From Gammaproteobacteria bacterium (GTDB lineage: Bacteria > Pseudomonadota > Gammaproteobacteria > SZUA-229), in the NCBI GenBank assembly GCA_026197015.1, contig JAPHRB010000149.1, forward strand, positions 1 to 18,587: a stretch of DNA of 18,587 nucleotides. The letters are read 5' to 3'. How positions within the stretch are numbered: position 1 is the first letter of the stretch; each line of letters starts with the position of its first letter. The translations under genes were made by a program, and so were the position numbers. The notes beneath the pieces were generated by a model that made no database searches, was not told the origin of the DNA, and saw nothing but the letters and a program-made list of their open reading frames with translations. Shown here piece by piece: positions 7,432-14,568 of the stretch.

Positions 7432-8649
7432 TTAACAAATAGCTGTTTCAAGCAGTTCAATCCAGTGTTTTACGGGTTTATCTGATTTAGTTGATAGATG
7501 CATCTGACAACCAATATTTGCAGTTGCAATGATATCGGGTCTGCTTTTCTGTAAATTAGTTATTTTGTTTATAAGTAGTTTTTTTGATAGTACAGGTTGT
7601 AATACTGAATAGGTACCTGCTGAACCACAACAAAGATGTGAATCTTCAACCTGTGTCAGCCTGTAACCTACTTTCGTTAATAATTCTTCTACAATACCAT
7701 TTAGCTGTAAACCATGTTGCAGTGTGCAAGGGCTATGAAAAGATACTGTTTTATTAAGCTCAGGCACGTCAGGTATCTGTGAAATTTCACTGTTTAGTAT
7801 TTCACTTACATCTTTTGCTAGTGCGCTTATTCTTTTAGCCTTAGCTGCATAATGCTCATCATTTTCGAGTATATGTGCATAGTCTTTTACCATTACACCA
7901 CAACCACTGGCTGTAATAACAATTGCTTCAATACCATTGTTAATATGCTGCCACCAGTTATCTATATTGTGTTTTATGGTTTTAATGGCTTCCTCTGAGG
8001 CAGCGAGGTGCTGGCTAACGGCACCGCAACATTTGACTTCTTTTTGTTGAACGAGCTCTATGCCCAGTTTATTTAAAACATTGGCTGTTGAAACATTAGT
8101 TTGTGCGTTAGTTGTTTGTTGTACACAGCCGTCAAGTATTAGCATTTTTCTTTTTTGCTTAATTCTCGGCCATTCACCGGCAATTTCTATTTCAGGTATC
8201 TTGTTTTTTAATACGTCGGGTAACGCAGGTTTAAAAAAAGTACCTAGATTTAATAAAAGCTTAAACCTTTCTGGGTAAGGAATGATTTTACGCAATGCTA
8301 AACGAGTAAATCGTTCCGTTAAACTTCTAGATGTCTGTTTTTCTACCAGTTCACGTCCAATATCAATTAGTCGACCGTACTGGACACCTGAAGGGCATGT
8401 GGTTTCACAAGCACGACAGGTTAAGCAGCGGTCTAAATGTGTGCGGGTTTTTTCAGTGGCTTTTTGACCTTCTAGCACCTGTTTGATTAAGTATATTCTA
8501 CCTCGAGGGCTATCCAGTTCATCGCCAAGTAGCTGATAGGTTGGGCAGGTAGCCGTACAAAAGCCGCAATGTACACAGCTGCGCAAAATATCATTAGCCT
8601 GTTGACCCTGAGGTGTTTCTAATAAACTCTGTAGAAGATTGGTTTGCAT
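7432..8649 (-). CDS. glcF: Glycolate oxidase iron-sulfur subunit
   Basis: The 405-residue Fe-S subunit of glycolate oxidase (glycolate dehydrogenase), which takes electrons from the flavin subunits and passes them to the quinone pool at the inner membrane. Two ferredoxin-type clusters are complete: Cys25, 28, 31, 35 (CVHCGFCTATCP) and Cys75, 78, 81, 85 (CLTCRACETTCP), each expected to hold a 4Fe-4S centre. Two cysteine-rich CCG domains follow, with CCG at 207-209 and 340-342, plus the SPCTLQHG block. Length matches E. coli GlcF (about 407). It is the last gene of the glcD-glcE-glcF series, with only two bases separating it from glcE. In an autotroph the substrate would come from RuBisCO oxygenation via phosphoglycolate. 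Confidence 0.94.
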   Translation of the reverse strand: MQTNLLQSLLETPQGQQANDILRSCVHCGFCTATCPTYQLLGDELDSPRGRIYLIKQVLEGQKATEKTRTHLDRCLTCRACETTCPSGVQYGRLIDIGRELVEKQTSRSLTERFTRLALRKIIPYPERFKLLLNLGTFFKPALPDVLKNKIPEIEIAGEWPRIKQKRKMLILDGCVQQTTNAQTNVSTANVLNKLGIELVQQKEVKCCGAVSQHLAASEEAIKTIKHNIDNWWQHINNGIEAIVITASGCGVMVKDYAHILENDEHYAAKAKRISALAKDVSEILNSEISQIPDVPELNKTVSFHSPCTLQHGLQLNGIVEELLTKVGYRLTQVEDSHLCCGSAGTYSVLQPVLSKKLLINKITNLQKSRPDIIATANIGCQMHLSTKSDKPVKHWIELLETAIC

Positions 8650-8651
8650 AG

Positions 8652-9713
8652 TTAAATGTCTTTATACATAACGCCGGGGTTTAGAATGTTTTGCGGGTCA
8701 AAAGCATTCTTTAGCTTTTTATGTATGTTTAAAAGGCCGTCACTGAGCGGGTGAAAAGCTGGGGTATCCGATGTGTTATTTCTAAATAAAACAGCATGAC
8801 CACCCACGGTTTCTAATTTTTCTCGTATTTCTGCGGATGATGAATCTGTTTTTAACCAGCGTAGTGCTGCTCCCCATTCATAAAGTGTATCGCCTGGAAT
8901 ATCAAGAGGAGGATTATTTGACGATAGTGATAATCGCCATAATGCTTTATCTGTTTTAAAAAAGTTATGTGTCTGTTCTTTTATCTGTTGCCAGAGTAGT
9001 GGGCTATTTTCTATGACTTCTCCGCCAATTATTTTTCTGGCAGAGTTCACTGATGAGTCACTACCGCTTAAACGAATGAATAATTGTGAACCGTCATAAC
9101 AACTTGCAGTAACAGGAAGTGACTGTTTAACCCATTGATGCATATTATACATAGCCTGGTTAATATCACATTGATGAGCTAGTGTGATTTCAGTTTCAGG
9201 TTTAGGCAGTACTTTTAAAGACACATCAAGTATGACCCCGAGTGTACCCATAGCACCACACATTAGACGCGATGCATCATAACCAGCAACATTTTTCATT
9301 ACCTGGCCACCAAACTTTAAATCTTCAGCTTTGCCGTTAATTATTCTTGAGCCTAAAACAAAGTCACGTGCAGCCCCGTTATATGCTCGAGCCGGGCCAG
9401 ATAAATTGCAGGCTATGGTTCCACCTATAGTTGCTTTATCTGTAAAGTGGGGCGGTTCAAAAGGTAATATCTGATTGCTCTCATGAAGTGTCGTTTCCAG
9501 TTCAGAGAGCAGTGTTCCGGCTCGAACTGTTACTACCAGTTCTGTTGGTTCGTAACTAATAATCCCTTTATGCTCAGATACATCTAATGAACCTGCATCA
9601 ACTTCATGGCCATAAAAGTGTTTGCTGTTTCCGCCACATATTTTCAGTGCTTTTTTGATTTTATAAGCATCGAGTATATGTGCCTGTATTTGCTGGCTAT
9701 TATCTTTAGACAT
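8652..9713 (-). CDS. glcE: Glycolate oxidase FAD-binding subunit
   Basis: The 353-residue second flavin-domain subunit of glycolate oxidase. It contains one FAD-binding (PCMH-type) fold: IGGTIACNLSGPARAYNGA (96-114), GGQVMKNVAGYDASRL (135-150) and the GTLGVILDVSLKVLPKP block (156-172). It ends with FDPQNILNPGVMY, the usual C-terminal signature of these oxidases. Length agrees with E. coli GlcE (about 350). GlcE is needed with GlcD and GlcF for activity, and only this subunit has the KNVAGYD motif rather than the larger catalytic set of GlcD. It sits three bases after glcD and two before glcF, so the three are surely co-transcribed. Confidence 0.94.
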   Translation of the reverse strand: MSKDNSQQIQAHILDAYKIKKALKICGGNSKHFYGHEVDAGSLDVSEHKGIISYEPTELVVTVRAGTLLSELETTLHESNQILPFEPPHFTDKATIGGTIACNLSGPARAYNGAARDFVLGSRIINGKAEDLKFGGQVMKNVAGYDASRLMCGAMGTLGVILDVSLKVLPKPETEITLAHQCDINQAMYNMHQWVKQSLPVTASCYDGSQLFIRLSGSDSSVNSARKIIGGEVIENSPLLWQQIKEQTHNFFKTDKALWRLSLSSNNPPLDIPGDTLYEWGAALRWLKTDSSSAEIREKLETVGGHAVLFRNNTSDTPAFHPLSDGLLNIHKKLKNAFDPQNILNPGVMYKDI

Positions 9714-9716
9714 AAA

Positions 9717-11183
9717 TTAAAACCGTTCCAGCTCAGGATGAGGTAACTCACCATGATGCACATGCATTGCACCGAATTCAGCACAGCGATGTAATGTGGG
9801 CACAGCTTTACCCGGATTGAGCAAGCCTTTCTCATCAAAGGCTTTTTTAATTGCATGAAACTGTGTTAGCTCAAGCGCATCAAACTGCACACACATTTGA
9901 TTAATTTTTTCCAGTCCTACGCCATGTTCGCCGGTGATGCTGCCACCTACCTCAACACACAATTCAAGTATTTTTCCGCCAAAATCCTCAGTACGTTCTA
10001 ACTCGCCGGGTATATTGGCATCGTATAAAATTAATGGATGTAAGTTGCCATCACCCGCATGAAATACATTAGCAACAGGTAAATCATATTCAGCTGATAA
10101 TTTAGCCATGGTTTGTAAAACCTGGGGTAAATGTTTGCGTGGAATAGTGCCATCCATGCAGTAATAATCAGGTGAGATTCTTCCAACAGCTGGAAAAGCC
10201 GCTTTACGACCTTTCCAGAAAGTTTCACGTTCAGCTTCATCCTGTGCAATGCGTACTTCTGTTGCGCCACTTACTTCAAGAATATGCTGCACACGTTTTA
10301 TATTTTCTTTAACTTCAGCCTGACTACCATCCAGTTCACATAATAAAATGGCAGCCGCATCTGTCGGGTAACCCGCGTGTACAAAATCTTCTGCGGCCTG
10401 TATGGCTAATTTATCCATCATCTCAAGACCAGCGGGAATAATGCCTGCTGAAATGATATCACCTACCGCTTTGCCGGCTTTAATCAAGTCATCAAATGCG
10501 GCGAGAATGACCTGTGCTGATTCAGGTTTAGGTAATAGTTTAACGGTAACTTCAACAATCACCCCCAGCATGCCTTCAGAACCAGTCATTAAGGCAAGCA
10601 GGTCATATCCTGGTGAATCAAGGCCGCTACCACCGATAGTGAGTAACTCGCCTTCAATAGTGATAATTTTTATTTGCTGAATATTATGTATGGTTAATCC
10701 ATATTTAAGACAGTGCACACCGCCTGAGTTTTCAGCTACATTGCCGCCGATTGTGCAGGCAATTTGTGAAGAAGGGTCAGGGGCGTAATATAAATCATAC
10801 CTGGCAACGGCGTCAGAAATTGCCAGATTACGCACTCCCGGTTGTACTCGCGCAACGCGTTGTACCGGGTCAATATCTATAATTTCCTTAAACTTCGCCA
10901 GACTCAGTAAGATGCCGTCTGATAAAGGCAGTGCTCCACCGGACAACCCTGTACCAGCACCTCTGGCAACAACAGGCACATCAAGTTCATTACATATTTT
11001 TAAGATCGACTGAACCTGTTCTATCTCGTTCGGTAATACAACGGCTAATGGCAGGTTGCGATAAGCAGATAAACCATCACACTCATATGGGTGCAGGTCT
11101 TCTGTCTGGTGTAAAATAGAAGTAGAGGGCAGAATACTTTCTAGTTTGCTTATTAATTGTGATTTATCAATAGGTGAAGTCAT
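9717..11183 (-). CDS. glcD: Glycolate oxidase catalytic flavoprotein subunit
   Basis: The 488-residue FAD subunit that oxidises glycolate (and often D-lactate) to the 2-oxo acid. The FAD-binding half shows VVARGAGTGLSGGALPL (71-87), DPSSQIACTIGGNVAENSGG (136-155) and GSEGMLGVI (201-209). The substrate-binding half has VFHAGDGNLHPLI (373-385), whose histidines resemble the active-site pair of the family, and GGSITGEHGVGLEK (413-426). It closes with KKAFDEKGLLNPGK. Size matches E. coli GlcD (499). The glc regulator glcC and the malate synthase glcB are not beside it. A YebC-type gene lies 69 bases upstream on the same strand, so transcription may start before that gene. Confidence 0.95.
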   Translation of the reverse strand: MTSPIDKSQLISKLESILPSTSILHQTEDLHPYECDGLSAYRNLPLAVVLPNEIEQVQSILKICNELDVPVVARGAGTGLSGGALPLSDGILLSLAKFKEIIDIDPVQRVARVQPGVRNLAISDAVARYDLYYAPDPSSQIACTIGGNVAENSGGVHCLKYGLTIHNIQQIKIITIEGELLTIGGSGLDSPGYDLLALMTGSEGMLGVIVEVTVKLLPKPESAQVILAAFDDLIKAGKAVGDIISAGIIPAGLEMMDKLAIQAAEDFVHAGYPTDAAAILLCELDGSQAEVKENIKRVQHILEVSGATEVRIAQDEAERETFWKGRKAAFPAVGRISPDYYCMDGTIPRKHLPQVLQTMAKLSAEYDLPVANVFHAGDGNLHPLILYDANIPGELERTEDFGGKILELCVEVGGSITGEHGVGLEKINQMCVQFDALELTQFHAIKKAFDEKGLLNPGKAVPTLHRCAEFGAMHVHHGELPHPELERF

Positions 11184-11252
11184 AGGCGGGAGGTATTAAT
11201 ATAAAGCCCTCATCACCAGTTTCAGTTATGGTGGCTTTAATATCAATTAAAT

Positions 11253-11975
11253 CTAGTCCTCAAATTCAGCGTTATGATATATGTTCTGTACATCATCACA
11301 ATCGTTTAATGCATTTATAAAGTTATCAAATATTTCAATATCTTCACCTGTAATCATACTGGCGCTTTGAGGCATGTAGGTGATTTCGTCCATTTCAAAG
11401 TCAATATCGCTAAAAGTTTCATTTAAAGCGGTTCTTACTTTATTAAACTCAGTATGTGGCGCGAGTATAGTAATCATACCGTCTTCATTCTCAATATCGG
11501 TCACATCAACGTCTTTTTCCATAAGCGCGTCAAGTATGGCCTCTTCATCATCATGTTTAAAAGCAAAAAGTGCCTGATGATCAAACATATGACTAACAGT
11601 GCCCGGAGTACCAATTTTGGCGCTATTTTTCACAAAACACTGGCGTACATCGGTAAAAGTTCGATTGTTATTATCGGTTAGACAGTCAACGATAACCATG
11701 CAACCACCAGGGCCATAACCTTCGTACTGGGCGAGTACAAAATCTTCACCTGCACCACCATCGGCTTTTTTAAGTGCATTATCTATAACATGAGCAGGCA
11801 CCTGTTCTTTTTTAGCTTTTTCGATTAAGCGGCGTAGTGCCAGATTGCTATCGCTATCTGAGCCGCCGTTTTTGGCACAGACATAAATCTCTTTACCATA
11901 TCGTGAATATAACTTGGCTTTCGCACCCTGCGTCTTAGCCATAGAGGCTTTACGATTTTCAAAACTTCTGCCCAT
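11253..11975 (-). CDS. YebC/TACO1 family protein, YeeN type
   Basis: A 240-residue member of the YebC/PmpR/TACO1 family, described both as DNA-binding regulators and as translation factors acting at the ribosome. The start MGRSFENRKASMAKTQGAK and the NGGSDSDSNLALRRLIEKAK block are closer to the YeeN branch than to classic YebC, whose start reads MAGHSKW. Other conserved blocks are ALKKADGG, YEGYGPGG, DCLTDNNNRT, GTPGTVSHMF and the ending DCDDVQNIYHNAEF. Length is usual for the family. Same strand and 69 bases from glcD, so co-transcription with the glycolate oxidase genes is possible but may be incidental, since these genes occur in many contexts. An in-frame ATG at codon 12 exists, but the longer form matches relatives. 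Confidence 0.88.
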   Translation of the reverse strand: MGRSFENRKASMAKTQGAKAKLYSRYGKEIYVCAKNGGSDSDSNLALRRLIEKAKKEQVPAHVIDNALKKADGGAGEDFVLAQYEGYGPGGCMVIVDCLTDNNNRTFTDVRQCFVKNSAKIGTPGTVSHMFDHQALFAFKHDDEEAILDALMEKDVDVTDIENEDGMITILAPHTEFNKVRTALNETFSDIDFEMDEITYMPQSASMITGEDIEIFDNFINALNDCDDVQNIYHNAEFED

Positions 11976-12060
11976 CTGAGTATGATCTCTATTGAGTATT
12001 AATAATTGGCACTAATTTTAACGGTATAAAGCAAGAGATGCTAGACCGGATATAGATGAA

Positions 12061-12417
12061 TTAATCCGTAATCAGCTTAACAGAGGATTCAGCGGTGTGT
12101 TTATCAATATTAATCAGAAACTCACAATATTCATTTTGTGTATCTAGAGGGGTAGGGTCATCTGAGCAACTACAACCTGCAATAATACCACTATAAAAAA
12201 TACCCGATTTTATAATAATGTTATGAGCTGTTTCTTCAGTTCTATTTATAATAGCGCTGATTTTTTCATTACTCACATAACTGCTTAGAGACAGCCCTTG
12301 CTGTAAGGGCAGCTCTTTATGGTCAAGCTGAGCTATTTCTAGCTTAAAAATATGGGTAAATTCAGCATCAAAACCATTTGATTGCCATGCTTTTAAGGTT
12401 TTGGGGAAAGAAATCAT
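12061..12417 (-). CDS. Small conserved-looking protein with CxC motif
   Basis: A 118-residue cytoplasmic protein that I recognise only as resembling small uncharacterised gammaproteobacterial proteins, some of which carry misleading aminotransferase names. It starts ISFPKTLKAW, has LPLQQGLSLSSYV in the middle, and its second half holds SGIFYSGIIAGCSCSDDPTP and QNEYCE, so Cys82, Cys84 and Cys98 are close enough to bind a metal or form a redox site. No signal peptide. I used the ATG at 12417 rather than the start two codons earlier because it overlaps the stop of the upstream small ORF as ATGA, the same arrangement seen at two other gene pairs in this window. Function unknown. Confidence 0.7.
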   Translation of the reverse strand: MISFPKTLKAWQSNGFDAEFTHIFKLEIAQLDHKELPLQQGLSLSSYVSNEKISAIINRTEETAHNIIIKSGIFYSGIIAGCSCSDDPTPLDTQNEYCEFLINIDKHTAESSVKLITD

Positions 12418-12605
12418 AAGCAAATATTTAACCTGACTAGTTCATCGGCAAGTACCATACACAAACTGGATTGACCTTCATCTGAACCGTTTCGAGCATC
12501 TTTCTGCGGCTCTGACAACGTTTTTATTCGCCTATTCAGATAATTTTGGCATGCGGAATATTCAAAGCATGATATGGCGCTGGAATAGGCAAGTATCTGT
12601 TGCAA
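12414..12605 (-). CDS. Small ORF coupled to the CxC protein
   Basis: A 63-residue ORF with TTG start, sharing ATGA with the next gene. Its sequence (ISCFEYSACQNYLNRRI, then SSLCMVLADELVRLNICL) is rich in cysteine for its size and looks helical, with a non-random composition. There is no ATG before residue 50, a TAG stands eleven codons upstream of the TTG, and no clear ribosome binding site is seen. It may be a genuine short partner protein or the remnant of a longer one. I do not recognise it. Confidence 0.4.
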   Translation of the reverse strand: MQQILAYSSAISCFEYSACQNYLNRRIKTLSEPQKDARNGSDEGQSSLCMVLADELVRLNICL

Positions 12606-12711
12606 CGTATTTATTAATTCTGATTCATGAAAAACGATCTAATTAGTAGATATTATATTTAATTCATATAATGTAATTAATCATAACCTGTTTTATAGAT
12701 AATATTAAATA

Positions 12712-13686
12712 ATGATTTTACAAAGCACGTTTAAACCTGCCTTTGGTCTGAGTAATTCCCATGCTCAAACGTTATTGCCAACCTTTATACGTAATAAACT
12801 AAAATTTACGGGGCTTGAAGAGACTCTGGAGTTAGAGGATGGTGACTTCCTTGATTTGATATGGACAGAAGAACCTCAAAATAAGAAACCTATTGTCATT
12901 GTTTTTCACGGACTTGAAGGTTCAATTGACTCGCCATATGCCAGAGGTATTATGATAGCGATAAAAAATCACGGCTGGACCGGGTTATTAATGCACTTTA
13001 GAGGCTGTTCAGGACAGAATAATCGTTTAGCCCGTACATATCACAGTGGCGAAACAGATGACGCTAAAATTTTAATAAAGTGCTTGCAGGAAAAATATCC
13101 TGATTCTGCGTTAGCGGCAGTCGGTTTTTCATTAGGTGGCAATATGTTATTAAAATTACAGGCAGAATTAGGTGCATTGTCACCCTTTAAAGCAATCGTA
13201 AGTGTATGTGCACCACTGTTATTAAATGCCTGCGCGGATAAACTTAATAAAGGCTTCTCAAAAGTATATCAACGTCACCTGATAGGTCATTTAAAACGCA
13301 AATTGATTGTAAAAGCCAGACTGCATGATTATGAAAAACTTATTAACTTGAATTCAGATAAAATTAACAGCTTAAGTAGTTTCTGGCAGTTTGATGATTT
13401 GGTAACGGCGCCATTACATGGCTTTAGCGGGGTAGAGGATTACTATGCAAGGTCGAGTGCCAGGCAATATCTTAAAAAAATTAAAAAACCCAGTTTGATA
13501 TTACTTGCGCTTGATGATCCGTTTATGACAAAAGATATAATACCCGAAGAAGTAGAGCTTTCATCAAGTACTCATTTAGAATTAAGCCAGCATGGGGGCC
13601 ATGTTGGCTTTATCTCGGGTACAATTCTGAAGCCTGAATTCTGGTTAGAAGAGCGCATACCAGAATACCTGTCAAAGTTTATTTAA
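12712..13686 (+). CDS. YheT-family alpha/beta hydrolase
   Basis: A 324-residue hydrolase of the YheT family, close to the fungal/animal ABHD1/3 type acyl-ester hydrolases. The family start FKPAFGLSNSHAQTLLPTF (about 7-25) is present. The oxyanion-hole region is VFHGLEGS (64-71). The nucleophile is Ser140 in VGFSLGGNM. FRGCSGQ (96-102) and HSGETDD (111-117) are family markers, the likely acid is Asp268 or Asp269 in LLALDDPF, and the likely base is His297 in HGGHVGF. The full triad and length indicate a complete enzyme; the natural substrate is not established for this family. It diverges from the small-protein pair, and a TATAAT at 12667-12672 may be its -10 element. Confidence 0.9.
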   Translation: MILQSTFKPAFGLSNSHAQTLLPTFIRNKLKFTGLEETLELEDGDFLDLIWTEEPQNKKPIVIVFHGLEGSIDSPYARGIMIAIKNHGWTGLLMHFRGCSGQNNRLARTYHSGETDDAKILIKCLQEKYPDSALAAVGFSLGGNMLLKLQAELGALSPFKAIVSVCAPLLLNACADKLNKGFSKVYQRHLIGHLKRKLIVKARLHDYEKLINLNSDKINSLSSFWQFDDLVTAPLHGFSGVEDYYARSSARQYLKKIKKPSLILLALDDPFMTKDIIPEEVELSSSTHLELSQHGGHVGFISGTILKPEFWLEERIPEYLSKFI

Positions 13687-13719
13687 TAATTTTTCGCTAT
13701 CTGCATAAACTAAAATCAA

Positions 13720-13738
13720 GCCCCCGGTATTGGGTGCA
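13720..13738. terminator. Weak hairpin between converging genes
   Basis: GCCCCC and GGGTGC flank a short loop between yheT-like and CBS genes, with AACTTTTATT on the plus side and TTGATTTT on the minus side. It could end either transcript; the stem is short and imperfect. Confidence 0.3.
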
Positions 13739-13869
13739 ACTTTTATTGTTTGTTAAATACATCATCTATCAAAGCATACAGTAATAATGAAAATTTTAAA
13801 TAAAAGAAATAACCATTAGTTCAGTATAATAAATTCAATTTGTAACTGTTTTATTAAATTAAACTAGAG

Positions 13870-14340
13870 TTATGCCGCTTGTTCAGATGCTTTTTTCAGC
13901 AGGCTTTCCTGGAAGATAGCTTTATGTACATCACCAATACTAATTATGCCAATTAATTTATTATCACTATCGGTTACAGGAATACGACGAATTTGTTTCA
14001 CACACATCATTGAAGCTGCTTTTAGAAGGGGCATTTCTGCACGAACAGAAGCCACGGTTTGTGTCATAAGCTCACCGGCTTTCTTATTAAGTAAGCCTTT
14101 GTAGTCTGCCTCTATAGATTCGAAATCAGGTATCCCACCTTCTTGCATTATTTGTCCTACATCCGGAAACATTGCCTTTAAAATGTCTTTTTCAGACAGC
14201 ACGCCAATTAACTTGTCATCACTGTCAATTACAGGCACACCTGATATTTTGTTAAAACACATGATTGAAGCTATGTCCTGAATCAGTGTATCTATATTGG
14301 CAGTTTTAACAGAAGTATTCATTATGTCGTTGACTATCAT
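13870..14340 (-). CDS. CBS-domain pair protein
   Basis: A 156-residue stand-alone Bateman module: CBS1 covers about residues 4-58 (IMNTSVKTANIDTLIQDIA, GVPVIDSDDKLIGVLSEKDI) and CBS2 about 91-145 (LMTQTVASVRAEMP, RIPVTDSDNKLIGIISIGDV). Such pairs bind adenine nucleotides or related ligands and pass the signal to a partner. Between them is a short insert, FPDVGQIMQEGG, that is longer than in minimal pairs. GGAG stands eight bases before the ATG. The gene follows the 637-residue kinase-like orphan on the same strand but is separated by a strong hairpin and 228 bases, so it has its own promoter; a functional tie as nucleotide sensor for that protein is inference. Confidence 0.85.
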   Translation of the reverse strand: MIVNDIMNTSVKTANIDTLIQDIASIMCFNKISGVPVIDSDDKLIGVLSEKDILKAMFPDVGQIMQEGGIPDFESIEADYKGLLNKKAGELMTQTVASVRAEMPLLKAASMMCVKQIRRIPVTDSDNKLIGIISIGDVHKAIFQESLLKKASEQAA

Positions 14341-14505
14341 TTTTATTTCTCCAGCAGCTTTACGTTGTTTAATATGAAATATGGGAACAGGCTGATTCAG
14401 TTATAGCGAATAAGCATTAGTTAGACCAGCAAAGAAATTTAATCGTTGATATGGTTTTATTTATAGATGAAGTCAAGATAGCTATAAGTAATTAACTTTA
14501 ATCAA

Positions 14506-14542
14506 TAAAAAACACCGATTTGATATAGATCAACTCGGCGTT
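14506..14542 (-). terminator. Rho-independent terminator after the 637-residue protein gene
   Basis: On the minus strand AACGCCGAGTTGAT pairs with ATCAAATCGGTGTT over a 4-base loop with one mismatch and one G-U pair, then runs into TTTTTTAT. It lies 27 bases past the stop codon, which shows that the gene truly ends here. Confidence 0.75.
14520..14533. promoter_or_regulatory. Perfect FNR-type box inside the terminator stem
   Basis: TTGAT-ATAG-ATCAA fits the FNR half-site consensus exactly. It lies about 187 bases before the CBS start codon. Because it also forms the upper stem of the terminator, the symmetry may exist for that reason alone. Confidence 0.3.
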
Positions 14543-14568
14543 TTAATTAAATAAATATAAAAAATAGA

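Noticed and set aside
8060..8467. Plus-strand ORFs of 72 and 61 codons opposite glcF
   Set aside because: They lie wholly opposite a gene with complete Fe-S motifs and have no sensible composition or ribosome binding sites.
10031..11119. ORFs of 79, 92 and 62 codons within glcD
   Set aside because: Shadow frames of glcD, whose motifs are intact over the entire length.
11380..11681. Plus-strand ORFs opposite the YebC-type gene
   Set aside because: Serine-rich shadow translations of the acidic YebC C-terminus; no start signals.
14341..14568. Possible frameshifted continuation of the kinase-like domain after the stop of the 637-residue gene
   Set aside because: All frames close quickly and the Rho-independent terminator begins 27 bases after the stop, so no missing C-terminal part is hidden here.
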